Assembly (NCBI RefSeq): GCF_029087225.1
Contig: NZ_JARFJD010000012.1
Span: forward strand, 62,001-126,000
Source of the DNA: Limnobacter olei
GTDB lineage: Bacteria > Pseudomonadota > Gammaproteobacteria > Burkholderiales > Burkholderiaceae_B
Reading direction: 5' to 3'
Length of the DNA: 64,000 nucleotides
Part shown: piece by piece, positions 33,263-42,408 of the stretch
How positions within the stretch are numbered: the first letter of the stretch is position 1
Layout: each line of letters opens with the position of its first letter
Position numbers and translations under genes: made by a program
The notes under the pieces: generated by a model
Seen by the model: the letters and a program-made list of their open reading frames with translations, nothing else
The model's database searches: none
What the model was told of the DNA's origin: nothing

Positions 33263-33295
33263 AAAAAAAACGGGGTTTTGCAGTGCACAACCCCG
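33263..33295 (-). terminator. Terminator or attenuator between sdhB and sdhE
   Basis: On the minus strand CGGGGTT (33295-33289), an 11-base loop, AACCCCG (33277-33271), then eight T (33270-33263). It lies 30 bases after the sdhB stop and 10 bases before the sdhE ATG, so sdhE-gltA transcription must either read through it or start within it. Confidence 0.88.
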
Positions 33296-33324
33296 ATTTG
33301 AATAAAAAAATCCGAACAAGGGTT

Positions 33325-34041
33325 CTAGACGGCGCGACGCACCATCAATTCCTTGATCTTGCCAATTGCCTTGGTGGGGTTCAAGCCCTTCGGACACACG
33401 TCTACGCAGTTCATGATGGTGTGGCAGCGGAACAAGCGGTATGGATCTTCCAGGTTATCCAGACGCTCGCCGGTGGTTTGATCACGGCTGTCTGCAATGA
33501 AACGGTAGGCTTGCAACAGGCCAGCTGGACCCACGAACTTGTCAGGGTTCCACCAGAACGATGGGCAGCTGGTTGAACAGCATGCGCACAAAATACATTC
33601 GTACAGACCATCCAGTTCTTCGCGCTCTTCGGGTGACTGCAAACGCTCCTTTTCAGGAGGGGGTGTGTCGTTCACCAGGTAAGGCTTGATGGAGTGGTAC
33701 TGCTTGAAAAACTGGGTCATGTCGACGATCAAGTCGCGCACTACGGGCAAACCTGGAAGCGGTTTGAGCACGATGGGCTGCTTCAGGTCGCGCAGGTTGG
33801 TAATACAAGCCAAACCGTTTTTGCCGTTGATGTTCATGGCATCAGAACCGCACACGCCTTCTCGGCATGAACGGCGATAGGCCAGTGATTCATCCACGTC
33901 GCTCTTGATGCGCATCAGCGCGTCGAGCAACATTTTGTCGGTTGGCTCCAGCTCAACTTCCAGCTTTTGCATTTTTGGCGCTTCGCCGGTATCCGGGTCG
34001 TAGCGATAAATTTCAAAACGTACGATTCTCTTTTCGCTCAT
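33325..34041 (-). CDS. sdhB: Succinate dehydrogenase iron-sulfur subunit
   Basis: 238 residues. The ferredoxin domain holds the 2Fe-2S ligands in [16 protein letters not shown] plus a following Cys (GLAC). The C-terminal domain holds the 4Fe-4S and 3Fe-4S ligands in [16 protein letters not shown] and [17 protein letters not shown]. It passes electrons from SdhA flavin to quinone. It is 22 bases after sdhA and is followed by the hairpin. Confidence 0.97.
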   Translation of the reverse strand: MSEKRIVRFEIYRYDPDTGEAPKMQKLEVELEPTDKMLLDALMRIKSDVDESLAYRRSCREGVCGSDAMNINGKNGLACITNLRDLKQPIVLKPLPGLPVVRDLIVDMTQFFKQYHSIKPYLVNDTPPPEKERLQSPEEREELDGLYECILCACCSTSCPSFWWNPDKFVGPAGLLQAYRFIADSRDQTTGERLDNLEDPYRLFRCHTIMNCVDVCPKGLNPTKAIGKIKELMVRRAV

Positions 34042-34063
34042 TTTCTGTACCTCTTAACCTTGA

Positions 34064-35845
34064 TTAGAACGTCCGCTTTTTGGGCTGGAAGGTTTCAACT
34101 GTCATTGGCTTCAGGTTCACTGGCTTGTAGTCCAGGCGATTGCCCTCGGAGTACCACAGGCTGTGACGCATCCACTTGTCATCATCGCGTTCAGGGAAAT
34201 CGCGGTGAGCATGCGCACCACGGCTTTCTTCACGCGCTGCGGCGGACACCATGGTGGCCTTCGCAGTTTCCTGCAAGTTGGCCAGTTCCAATGCTTCTAC
34301 CAACGCAGTGTTGAACACTTTGGACTTGTCTTTCAAATGAATGTGCTCGGCTTGTGCGGCCAGATCGTTGATCTTGCTCACGCCCGCTTCCATCAACTCG
34401 GTGGTGCGGAACACGCCACAGTGGTACTGCATGCCCTTGCGAATCGCATCGGCCACAACTCGGGTGTTCTCGCCGCTGATCGATGTCATCAGCTTGTCAA
34501 CGCGCGCCATGGTCAGGTCAGTGCCATCGGCTGGCAATTCCTTGTGGCTGCGGGCTTTCAGGTTGCTGTTCACAATGTGGTTACCTGCTGCACGACCAAA
34601 TACGATCAAATCGAGCAAGGAGTTGGTACCCAAACGGTTTGCACCGTGAACGGATACGCAGGCGCATTCGCCAATGGCGTACATGCCATTGATGATTTCG
34701 CTGGGGCCGCCCGGTACTTTGGGAGCCACAACCTGGCCGTACACATTGGTTGGAATGCCGCCCATTTGGTAGTGAATGGTTGGTACCACAGGAATTGGTT
34801 CTTTGATCGGGTCTACGTTGGCGAACTTGATCGCGATTTCGCGAATCGAAGGCAAACGCTTCATGATGGTGTCGGCACCCAGGTGATCGAGCTTCAACAA
34901 CACATAATCTTTGTTGGGACCACAACCGCGGCCTTCCTTGATTTCCTGGTCCATGGAACGTGACACAAAGTCGCGTGGAGCCAAGTCTTTCAAGGTTGGA
35001 GCGTAACGTTCCATGAAACGCTCGCCTTCGCTGTTGAGCAAAATACCGCCTTCGCCGCGAACACCCTCAGTCACCAGAACACCTGCACCAGCCACACCAG
35101 TTGGGTGGAACTGCCAGAACTCCATGTCTTCCAGAGGAATGCCAGCGCGGGCTGCCATGCCCATTCCGTCGCCGGTGTTGATAAAGGCGTTGGTGGATGC
35201 ATCCCAGATGCGGCCTGCACCACCGGTGGCAAACACGGTGGTTTTGGCTTCCAGCACCATCATCTCGCCGGTTTCCATTTCCAGGGCGGTTACACCTACC
35301 ACATCACCATCGGCGTCACGAATAATGTCAAGTGCCATCCACTCTACGAAGAACTGGGTGCGCGCGCGCACGTTGCGCTGGTACAGGGTGTGCAACAGGG
35401 CATGACCTGTGCGGTCGGCAGCCGCACAAGCGCGCTGAACCGGCTTTTCACCGAAGTTGGCTGTGTGGCCACCGAAGGGACGCTGATAAATCGTGCCATC
35501 TGGGTTGCGGTCAAAGGGCATGCCAAAGTGTTCAAGCTCGTAAACCACTTTGGGGGCTTCACGACACATGAATTCAATTGCATCCTGGTCGCCCAAGTAG
35601 TCAGAACCTTTCACGGTGTCGAACATGTGCCAGTACCAGCTGTCGTCGGACATATTGCCCAGCGACGCACCGATACCACCCTGTGCGGCCACGGTATGTG
35701 AGCGCGTAGGAAATACTTTGGACAGCACGGCTACATTCAGACCAGCCTCTGCCAACTGGAGCGAACAGCGCATACCCGCGCCACCCGCACCTACGATCAC
35801 CGCGTCGAATTTGCGACGAGGAAGGGAAGTTTTAACTGCAGTCAC
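34064..35845 (-). CDS. sdhA: Succinate dehydrogenase flavoprotein subunit
   Basis: 593 residues, starting with GTG after GGAGGG. FAD motif GAGGAGMR is near 21-28, and the covalent-FAD His lies in [17 protein letters not shown]. Substrate-site residues occur in [11 protein letters not shown] and [19 protein letters not shown]. It oxidises succinate to fumarate at the inner membrane face. The start is two bases from the sdhD stop. Confidence 0.97.
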   Translation of the reverse strand: MTAVKTSLPRRKFDAVIVGAGGAGMRCSLQLAEAGLNVAVLSKVFPTRSHTVAAQGGIGASLGNMSDDSWYWHMFDTVKGSDYLGDQDAIEFMCREAPKVVYELEHFGMPFDRNPDGTIYQRPFGGHTANFGEKPVQRACAAADRTGHALLHTLYQRNVRARTQFFVEWMALDIIRDADGDVVGVTALEMETGEMMVLEAKTTVFATGGAGRIWDASTNAFINTGDGMGMAARAGIPLEDMEFWQFHPTGVAGAGVLVTEGVRGEGGILLNSEGERFMERYAPTLKDLAPRDFVSRSMDQEIKEGRGCGPNKDYVLLKLDHLGADTIMKRLPSIREIAIKFANVDPIKEPIPVVPTIHYQMGGIPTNVYGQVVAPKVPGGPSEIINGMYAIGECACVSVHGANRLGTNSLLDLIVFGRAAGNHIVNSNLKARSHKELPADGTDLTMARVDKLMTSISGENTRVVADAIRKGMQYHCGVFRTTELMEAGVSKINDLAAQAEHIHLKDKSKVFNTALVEALELANLQETAKATMVSAAAREESRGAHAHRDFPERDDDKWMRHSLWYSEGNRLDYKPVNLKPMTVETFQPKKRTF

Positions 35846-35847
35846 TT

Positions 35848-36225
35848 TTAGACCCTCCAGAGAATGTCAGCAGCGTAACCGGCTGCACCAAGCAACCACA
35901 ACGCCGTAAAAACTTGCAATGTAAGGCGAATGCCAGTGGGCTTGACGTAGTCCATCCAGATGTCGCGAATACCAATGTAGGCGTGATAGCACAGTGACAA
36001 GATCGCCAGCAGTGCGAGAATTTTGCCCAATGGGAAAGACAGCACGGTGAAGTTGAAAAAACCGACCCACTTCACGTAATCAAGATCGGGGGTAAACAGC
36101 ACGGCCAGGAACAGACCGATTGTGTACACCGCCATGATGACCGCTGTAATACGCTGTGCGACCCATTCTTTCAGGCCGTAGTGTGCGCCAACCACCAGGC
36201 GCTTGGAACCAATGTTATTGCCCAT
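35848..36225 (-). CDS. sdhD: Succinate dehydrogenase membrane anchor SdhD
   Basis: 125 residues with three transmembrane helices (about 28-50, 58-82, 95-118). [17 protein letters not shown] contains the His and Asp/Tyr pattern expected near heme b and quinone. The gene is two bases from sdhC and sdhA, consistent with tight co-translation. Confidence 0.93.
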   Translation of the reverse strand: MGNNIGSKRLVVGAHYGLKEWVAQRITAVIMAVYTIGLFLAVLFTPDLDYVKWVGFFNFTVLSFPLGKILALLAILSLCYHAYIGIRDIWMDYVKPTGIRLTLQVFTALWLLGAAGYAADILWRV

Positions 36226-36227
36226 AA

Positions 36228-36641
36228 TTAAAACACTCCGAACAGTTTCAGGCCGAACAAAGCGGTCAGGCTCAAACTGACAGCAAACACAATACCCGCA
36301 CTTTTGCTGGCTGCGTACTTTTCAGTGCCCACATGCATGTCGAGCACCAGGTAACGAATGCCCGCGGCAAAGTGATGCAGATACGACCAGATCAGGCCGA
36401 GCAATACAATTTTGACCAGCGGGCTGCTGACCAGGGATTGCATTTCAAGGAAGGTGAGTTCGGAAGTGATGCTTTTGTCGAAAAGCGGCAGGAGAATGAC
36501 TGGAAGCGCCAGGAACAGCACAGCGCCACTGACGCGGTGCAAAATGGACAGCTTGCCCGCCAAGGGTAGCCTGTACTTCAGGATTTGTGTGACATGGATG
36601 TTCCGGTATTCCGGACGTTTCTTCGCAACAGTGTTTGACAT
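36228..36641 (-). CDS. sdhC: Succinate dehydrogenase cytochrome b556 subunit SdhC
   Basis: 137 residues with three transmembrane helices. RPEYRNIHVTQILKYRLPLAGKL split at the N-terminus and the SILHRVSGAVLF motif (quinone site) fit the family. The heme-ligand region is LHHFAAGIRYLVLDMH. First gene of sdhCDAB, after a 195-base gap from gntR that probably carries the operon promoter. Confidence 0.95.
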   Translation of the reverse strand: MSNTVAKKRPEYRNIHVTQILKYRLPLAGKLSILHRVSGAVLFLALPVILLPLFDKSITSELTFLEMQSLVSSPLVKIVLLGLIWSYLHHFAAGIRYLVLDMHVGTEKYAASKSAGIVFAVSLSLTALFGLKLFGVF

Positions 36642-36718
36642 GCTCGTGTTCTTATAAAAGTGATTGGAAAACGGGCTTTTACCCTAGGCCTTCCGGCCTG
36701 AATCCTTTAAAAAAACCA

Positions 36719-36735
36719 ATATCGGACAACGATAT
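36719..36735. promoter_or_regulatory. Inverted repeat upstream of sdhC
   Basis: ATATCG and CGATAT, separated by five bases, lie about 80-95 bases before the sdhC ATG, where a promoter or operator would be expected. A second palindrome (TTGTAT...ATACAA, 36827-36845) lies at the gntR 3' end. Both are candidates only. Confidence 0.4.
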
Positions 36736-36836
36736 ATTTTGAACCAAATCAGCAAAGCCTTAAAGCGGGAAGTTTTTGATTTTGAGCACCAAATGACGCA
36801 AATGCATTCTTTTGCCCGCTAAAGACTTGTATCAAT

Positions 36837-37565
36837 TCAATACAATTCATTCCTGTATGAAAATTTGTCGGTCAAGTACCAGCCACGGCGAAGCTCTACC
36901 GGCTTATCAGCATACGTCATTGAAAGGCGCTCGACCAGCAGCAAGGGGGTACCTACCCCAACCTGCAAAATGTCAGCATGCTCCTGCTGTGCACTGACCG
37001 CCTTGATGTGCTCGTTGGCCCTCAACATGCGTACATTAAAGCTGCTTTCAAGGAAACCATACAGGGTGGAATTCCACTGCTGAAGACGCTCAAGAGTAAG
37101 GCCTTTGTATTGGGAAGCCGGCAACCAGATTTCATCAAAAATACGGGGTACACCATCGAAGCGCATGACACGCTTGACCACAAACACAGAGTCACTGGGT
37201 TTGATGTCGAGCAATTTGGCAATTTGCGAACTTGCACGAACCCGCTCTACAGACAAATAGGTGGATTTGGGCTTTACGCCAGGCTCTTCGTCGGCGGCAA
37301 GACGCAGGAACCGATATTCTGACTTGGCCTCGTTGTGCGTGGCAACAAAAGTACCCCGCCCCTGCTTGCGATCGACCAGGTTTTCAGCGGCAAGCTCGTC
37401 AATTGCTTTGCGCACCGTGCCCTGACTGACACCATAACGGGCAGCAAGCTCGGTTTCAGACGGAATAAGCTCACCCGGCTTCCATTCGCCGTCTTGAAGG
37501 CTTTTGAGCAGCAAACCTTTGATTTGCTGATAAAGCGGGCTGAACGTTGGATTGACGGGTTGCAA
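36837..37565 (-). CDS. GntR-family regulator (HutC/UTRA type), likely TCA-cycle regulator
   Basis: 242 residues from a TTG start. The winged helix-turn-helix at about 10-75 (GELIPSETELAARYGVSQGT) is followed by a UTRA ligand-binding domain (about 90-235). Position between sdhCDAB and the divergent mdh is conserved in Burkholderiales as far as I recall. A direct-repeat/palindromic site in the shared intergenic region resembles one upstream of acnB, so a role in sensing a TCA intermediate is likely; the ligand is unknown. Confidence 0.85.
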   Translation of the reverse strand: MQPVNPTFSPLYQQIKGLLLKSLQDGEWKPGELIPSETELAARYGVSQGTVRKAIDELAAENLVDRKQGRGTFVATHNEAKSEYRFLRLAADEEPGVKPKSTYLSVERVRASSQIAKLLDIKPSDSVFVVKRVMRFDGVPRIFDEIWLPASQYKGLTLERLQQWNSTLYGFLESSFNVRMLRANEHIKAVSAQQEHADILQVGVGTPLLLVERLSMTYADKPVELRRGWYLTDKFSYRNELY

Positions 37566-37601
37566 ATTGTGTCTCGGTCTTGTTTTTTCGGATTATTGTG
37601 T

Positions 37602-37622
37602 ATCTTATATCTTATAGATGAC
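37602..37622. promoter_or_regulatory. Candidate GntR operator between gntR and mdh
   Basis: A 21-base site starting ATCTTATAT and ending ATAGATGAC matches the acnB upstream palindrome (59834-59854) at 16 of 21 positions. It lies about 40 bases from the gntR start and about 100 bases from the mdh start. Confidence 0.55.
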
Positions 37623-37725
37623 TTTTAGAAGTTAATCCCCTCTAAACCACCAAGTTAGTCAACAAGGTGTCAGCGTTTGGCGCTAAACTATGGCCTTCGA
37701 TTTTTAATCCTTTGGAGTGTTTGAC

Positions 37726-38712
37726 ATGACCAAACCCGCAATGCGAGTTGCCGTTACAGGCGCTGCCGGCCAAATTGGCTACAGCTTGTTGTTCCGTATC
37801 GCCAATGGCGACATGCTGGGCAAAGACCAGCCCGTAATTTTGCAGTTGCTGGACATTACCCCCGCCCTGCCCGCAGTGAAGGGTGTGGTCATGGAACTGG
37901 AAGACTGTGCATTCCCGTTGCTGCAAGGCGTGGTAATTACAGATGACCCCGCAACCGCTTTCAAAGACGTAGACGTAGCACTGCTGGTTGGCGCACGCCC
38001 ACGCAGCAAAGGCATGGAGCGCAAAGACCTGCTCGAAGCCAACGGCGCAATTTTCACAGTTCAGGGTAAAGCACTGAACGATAACGCCAAGCGTAGCGTG
38101 AAAGTACTGGTTGTGGGCAACCCAGCAAATACCAACGCCTACATTGCACAACAGTCTGCCCCTGATCTGGACCCGAACTGCTTCACCTCCATGCTGCGCC
38201 TGGACCACAACCGTGCGTTGAGCCAAGTAGCCGCCAAAACCGGCAAGCCAGTAGCGTCAATCGAGAAGCTGGCAGTGTGGGGCAACCACTCTCCCACGAT
38301 GTATGCCGACTACCGCTTTGCAACCATTGACGGTGCATCTGTAAAAGACATGATCAATGACCAGGAATGGAACGCCAACACTTTCTTGCCAACAGTGGGC
38401 AAGCGCGGTGCCGCCATTATTGAGGCGCGTGGCTTGTCTTCTGCTGCCTCTGCTGCCAATGCTGCGATCGACCACGTTCGTGACTGGGTTCTGGGCACCA
38501 ATGGCAAGTGGGTAACCATGGGTATTCCTTCTGACGGTTCTTACGGCATTCCTGAAAAAACCCAGTTCGGCTTCCCTGTGACCTGTGCCAACGGTAAGTT
38601 TGAAATCGTGAAGGGCCTGGAAATTGATGCATTCAGCCAGGAGCGCATCAACATTACCCTGAACGAACTGATGGAAGAACGCGAAGGCGTGAAGCACTTG
38701 CTGGGCAAGTAA
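37726..38712 (+). CDS. mdh: Malate dehydrogenase
   Basis: 328 residues from the ATG at 37726 with GGAG eight bases upstream; the frame also opens at a GTG overlapping that SD. It is the NAD-dependent Rossmann enzyme of the cytosolic-eukaryote-like MDH group: [12 protein letters not shown] near the N-terminus, VGNPANTNA, and the catalytic region [10 protein letters not shown] and [12 protein letters not shown] (catalytic His). It interconverts malate and oxaloacetate. Divergent from gntR, ending in a strong terminator. Confidence 0.96.
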   Translation: MTKPAMRVAVTGAAGQIGYSLLFRIANGDMLGKDQPVILQLLDITPALPAVKGVVMELEDCAFPLLQGVVITDDPATAFKDVDVALLVGARPRSKGMERKDLLEANGAIFTVQGKALNDNAKRSVKVLVVGNPANTNAYIAQQSAPDLDPNCFTSMLRLDHNRALSQVAAKTGKPVASIEKLAVWGNHSPTMYADYRFATIDGASVKDMINDQEWNANTFLPTVGKRGAAIIEARGLSSAASAANAAIDHVRDWVLGTNGKWVTMGIPSDGSYGIPEKTQFGFPVTCANGKFEIVKGLEIDAFSQERINITLNELMEEREGVKHLLGK

Positions 38713-38731
38713 TTTACGAGCATTTCGTGAT

Positions 38732-38764
38732 AAAAAGGGCCAGCAGAGATGCTGGCCTTTTTTA
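38732..38764 (+). terminator. Intrinsic terminator after mdh
   Basis: GGCCAGCA (38738-38745), a GAGA loop, TGCTGGCC (38750-38757), then TTTTTT. A-rich sequence precedes the stem. It sits 20 bases after the mdh stop and about 35 before the next gene. Confidence 0.92.
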
Positions 38765-38799
38765 TTTGCATTTGAAAGAACACTGCGAAGGACTACCGC

Positions 38800-39777
38800 G
38801 TGAAGAAGCACAACCTGGATTTGGCAAACATTTCCACAATTTTGTACAGCGAAGACCACGCACAGGTGAACCTGCCGGTGTGTGACCACTACACAGGCCG
38901 CCCCAAGTATTTTGAGAAGGCTTTGCAGATTCGCGCCGAAATTGGAGCCTGCTTCGATATTACGCTGGACTTGGAAGATGGTGCTGTAGTGGGCCATGTG
39001 ACCGAAATTGCAACATGGGCTGCACAAAGCCTGGTCGATTTTTCAGCACGGTATGGCGGCGAAACACGCAGACCGGGCGTTCGACTGCACCCGGTGCAAG
39101 ACCCTGCGTTTGAACAGGAGTTGCCAATTGTGTTGCGCGAAGGCGTACCTTTACCCGCTTACTTGATGCTACCGAAGCCTGAAAACTTTGACGACGTCAA
39201 ACTGGCGATTGGCCGTATTCGTGAACAATGCGCCAAGGCGGGCGTTGAAGCGCCACCCATGCACGTGTTGATTGAAACCCACGGAGCCCTGGCGGCTGTG
39301 CATCAAATTGCTGGCCTTGAAGAAGTTGAGTCACTTTCGTTCGGAATAATGGATTTCATTTCGAGCCACCGGAGTGCAATTCCCAAAACCGCTTTGAATT
39401 CGCCGGGTCAATTCGAAAACCCGCTGGTGCGCAGGGCTAAACTTGAAATTTCAGCAGCCTGCCATCGATTTGGCAAAGTGCCTTCGCACAACGTGACCCG
39501 CAATATTCGTCAGCCAGAAATGGCGGCCGAGGATGCGACTCGTGCGAAACGCGATTTCGGCTTCACACGAATGTGGAGCATTCATCCGGATCAGATTGTT
39601 CACATTGTATCGGCCATGCTGCCCACCGATTCCGAGGTGGATGAAGCCGTGCTGGTATTGACCGAGGCGCAGAAAGCTGAATGGGGGCCGATTCAGATCA
39701 AGGGTGAACTGCACGACCGTGCTAGTTACAGATACTTTTTTGAAGTGCTCAATGCGCGATCAAATCGCGGCGGTTAA
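38800..39777 (+). CDS. HpcH/HpaI aldolase / CitE-like CoA ester lyase
   Basis: 325 residues from a GTG start (AAGGA upstream). The metal-binding LDLEDGAV motif, the RPGVRLHPVQD substrate strand and the LIETHGALAAVHQI segment place it in the citrate lyase beta/malyl-CoA lyase family. It may cleave or form malyl-CoA or a related C4/C5-CoA ester; the specific substrate cannot be read from sequence. A gene of this family follows mdh in several Burkholderiales. Confidence 0.85.
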   Translation: MKKHNLDLANISTILYSEDHAQVNLPVCDHYTGRPKYFEKALQIRAEIGACFDITLDLEDGAVVGHVTEIATWAAQSLVDFSARYGGETRRPGVRLHPVQDPAFEQELPIVLREGVPLPAYLMLPKPENFDDVKLAIGRIREQCAKAGVEAPPMHVLIETHGALAAVHQIAGLEEVESLSFGIMDFISSHRSAIPKTALNSPGQFENPLVRRAKLEISAACHRFGKVPSHNVTRNIRQPEMAAEDATRAKRDFGFTRMWSIHPDQIVHIVSAMLPTDSEVDEAVLVLTEAQKAEWGPIQIKGELHDRASYRYFFEVLNARSNRGG

Positions 39778-39789
39778 AAAGATAAAAAC

Positions 39790-40074
39790 TCAAGCCTTGA
39801 AGGAAGTGAGCAACACCTTTGCAGCCTCCTCTCGCAGCGGTATCAGCGCCTGATAAGTGTCTGATTTGAACCAGCCGTGGGCTGCATCCAGCGTTGGGAA
39901 ACGTATCACTACGATGTCGCTGAAGGCATTTTGGAGTGCCAAATCTGCGGCCTTAACACCCCTGAAAACCAATTCTGCATTCCAGGCAGCAAGAGTGCCG
40001 GGCACTTGGTCCCGATACTCTTGCCACTTGAGTGGATCGATGATGTTGATTTGACCAACCACGTAAGCACTCAT
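39790..40074 (-). CDS. DUF1330 family protein
   Basis: 94 residues from the ATG at 40074; a TTG at 40083 is also possible. It has the dimeric ferredoxin-like DUF1330 pattern: AYVVGQINIIDPLKWQEYRD, then FSDIVVIRFPTLDAAHGWF and SDTYQAL. Function unknown. It converges on the CitE-like gene with only 12 bases between stops. Confidence 0.85.
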   Translation of the reverse strand: MSAYVVGQINIIDPLKWQEYRDQVPGTLAAWNAELVFRGVKAADLALQNAFSDIVVIRFPTLDAAHGWFKSDTYQALIPLREEAAKVLLTSFKA

Positions 40075-40089
40075 AACAGGCAAACCGTT

Positions 40090-40236
40090 TTAGCAGTTGC
40101 CTTTTTTGGCTTGCCCGGGTGGGCAATGACCGCCGCCATGGCCACCTGGATCAACCACAACTGAACCCGCAGGGGTGTACACTGCACAACTGCTCAAAGC
40201 AAACATCAATGCCATCATGGAAAACAATGTTTTCAT
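40090..40236 (-). CDS. Small Gly/His/Cys-rich lipoprotein
   Basis: 48 residues; AGGAAG precedes the ATG at 40236. A signal peptide ends in ALSSC, with Cys17 as lipidation site. The mature part carries a GGHGGGH stretch and ends CPPGQAKKGNC, so it has two further Cys and several His that could bind metal. I recall similar tiny lipoproteins ending in this motif in Burkholderiales, without known function. It lies just upstream of the DUF1330 gene on the same strand. Confidence 0.75.
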   Translation of the reverse strand: MKTLFSMMALMFALSSCAVYTPAGSVVVDPGGHGGGHCPPGQAKKGNC

Positions 40237-40395
40237 GTTTCATACTTCCTGAATAAAAGAAATCAATCGAATTGAGATATTCCGTATAACGGGTACAACA
40301 CACTTAGGTTGACTGCTTCTTGCCAGTATGCGTTAAGCACAGCAAGAAGTGCGAGACCACAACCGAATTCTTGCACCAGAGAATCAGGACAACAC

Positions 40396-42408
40396 TTGAA
40401 AAGAACACCGATTACCTTAAAGCTTTACCAGCAAAAGCCTTTTCGAATAATGGCTTGGGCGACACTGGCCTTGCTTGTTTTGGCTGTGGGCATATTTGAA
40501 CTAATGGGATGGCCCTTTTTGGCCAAACCAGCCGAGCAATGGCTGAGTAAAACACTTGAAAGAGATATTCAACTGACGAAACCGGATGAAAGTGACCCTC
40601 GGTTTAAACTGCGCTTGATTGGTGGCATTCGATTGAGCTTGAATCATTTTGAGGTGGACTCACCTGCCTGGAGCCAGTCGCCTTTTATGGTTCGAGCGGA
40701 AAACGTGTCTGTTGGATTGCGCTATGTTGATCTGATCAAGTGGGCCAACACGCCGGAGTCTGCCCTGAGAATCAAGTCGCTGACAGCAACATTGCTGAAC
40801 GGCAATTTCGAGCGCCTGAAAGACGGGCGCGCCTCCTGGCAATTTGCCAAAAACGAACCAGACACAGGGCCTGCCCCTGCCCCGGAGTTTGGTTTGTTGG
40901 CCATTCAGAAAGGCCAAATCACCTATCGGGATGAGCCCCTTGATCTTGAACTGGATGCAACACTGAGCCTACAGGAAGGAGAGATTGGAGCTGATGCGCT
41001 AACTGTGATGGCACTGGGTTCGTATCAAGGTAAAAAGCTTGATATACAACTGAAATCAACCGGTGTACTGCCTTGGGTGGCCAAGCAAGGCAAGCCAATT
41101 CCGGTGGAGTTGAACGTGTCTTTGGGGCGAGCCCGATTGGACTTTAAGGGGAACGCCGCCGATGCGCTGGGTATGCAGCAACTGTCTGGACAATTTGCAG
41201 TAAGTGGCTCATCCCTGGCCGCGGCAGGCCAGGCGCTGGGAGTCACTTTGCCGAACACGCCGGCCTTTCGCACCGAAGGTAACTTGGTGCGCGACGCAGA
41301 CAACTGGCAGGTCAACATCGACAACGCAACAATCGGCAGCAGTCGTTTGAACGGGCGCTTTGTTTATAAAGGTGGCAAAACACAACCCCTTCTGACCGGA
41401 GAACTGAAAGGACCATCGCTGGTACTGGCTGACCTGGGCCCTACCGTAGGTGCACCGGCTGAAAAACAAGTTGCGGCGGCCACAAGCAAAGGCAGAGTGT
41501 TACCGGACAAACCCTTCGATCTTCCTTCCCTGAGGGCAATGGATGCTGATGTAAAAATTGACATCGACAATCTGGATTTGGGCAGCGAGATATTGAAGCC
41601 ACTTCGACCCTTGCGGGCACATTTGGCTGTCACTGAGGGTGTCTTGACCATTTCGGACATTCAAGCAAAAACAGCAAAGGGCGAACTTGCTGGCTCGGTG
41701 CAATTGGATGGGCGAGAAGATATCGCTATTTGGAATGTGGACCTGAACTGGGCCAATGTGCAGCTTGAGCAATGGCTGAACATACCAAGGCCAGACAATG
41801 AGCCGCCTTATGTAACCGGCACCATGAATGGTGCTGCCAAACTGAGTGGGCAAGGCCGCTCGACTGCTGAAATACTGGGTAGCCTGGCTGGCAATGTACG
41901 AACACAGGTGCGCAATGGCACCATGTCGCATTTGATCGTTGAGGCTGCTGGCCTGGACGCTGCCGAGGCGCTCGGTGTTTGGTTTCGGGGTGATGACGTG
42001 TTGCAAATGACCTGTGCGTTTGCCGATCTGGATGCAAACAATGGCGTACTGCAACCCAGGGTATTTGTGATTGATACTCAAGACTCTGCGATGTGGGTCA
42101 ATGGCAGTATTTCGATGAAAACAGAAGCCTTGAATTTGAGGGTGGTTGTAACACCCAAAGACTTCAGTCCGGTTAGCTTGCGTACGCCTTTATTGATCAC
42201 CGGCACCATGGGCTCACCCGATGTATCCCTTGAAAAAGGTCCAATTGCGGGCAAAGTGGCTGGCGCGGTGTTGCTGTCGCTGCTAAACCCGTTTGCCGCA
42301 TTGATTCCATTTGTGGACACAGGTGCGCCCGATTCTGCCGAGAATGCCAACAAAACCGGTTGCTATGATTTGGCGGCGCGCAGCAAGGTCCAGCGAGAGA
42401 AAAATTGA
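40396..42408 (+). CDS. AsmA-family protein
   Basis: About 670 residues from a TTG at 40396 with AGGA upstream. Earlier TTG (40309) and later ATG (40450) starts are possible. One N-terminal transmembrane helix (ATLALLVLAVGIFELMGW) is followed by a large beta-rich periplasmic domain with the AsmA N-terminal region and the C-terminal repeat (VRNGTMSHLIVEAAGLDAAEAL). AsmA-like proteins bridge the envelope and are linked to lipid transport and outer membrane homeostasis. The stop overlaps the rlmF start (TTGA). Confidence 0.85.
   Translation: MKRTPITLKLYQQKPFRIMAWATLALLVLAVGIFELMGWPFLAKPAEQWLSKTLERDIQLTKPDESDPRFKLRLIGGIRLSLNHFEVDSPAWSQSPFMVRAENVSVGLRYVDLIKWANTPESALRIKSLTATLLNGNFERLKDGRASWQFAKNEPDTGPAPAPEFGLLAIQKGQITYRDEPLDLELDATLSLQEGEIGADALTVMALGSYQGKKLDIQLKSTGVLPWVAKQGKPIPVELNVSLGRARLDFKGNAADALGMQQLSGQFAVSGSSLAAAGQALGVTLPNTPAFRTEGNLVRDADNWQVNIDNATIGSSRLNGRFVYKGGKTQPLLTGELKGPSLVLADLGPTVGAPAEKQVAAATSKGRVLPDKPFDLPSLRAMDADVKIDIDNLDLGSEILKPLRPLRAHLAVTEGVLTISDIQAKTAKGELAGSVQLDGREDIAIWNVDLNWANVQLEQWLNIPRPDNEPPYVTGTMNGAAKLSGQGRSTAEILGSLAGNVRTQVRNGTMSHLIVEAAGLDAAEALGVWFRGDDVLQMTCAFADLDANNGVLQPRVFVIDTQDSAMWVNGSISMKTEALNLRVVVTPKDFSPVSLRTPLLITGTMGSPDVSLEKGPIAGKVAGAVLLSLLNPFAALIPFVDTGAPDSAENANKTGCYDLAARSKVQREKN

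Noticed and set aside
36685-36700. AGGCC-TTCC-GGCCT hairpin before sdhC as a terminator of gntR
   Set aside because: No T-run follows on the minus strand; it may be a leader structure but evidence is too thin.
38257-39027. 256-codon ORF antisense to mdh and the CitE-like gene
   Set aside because: It spans two real genes and a terminator on the opposite strand and has His/Val/Gln-rich shadow composition.
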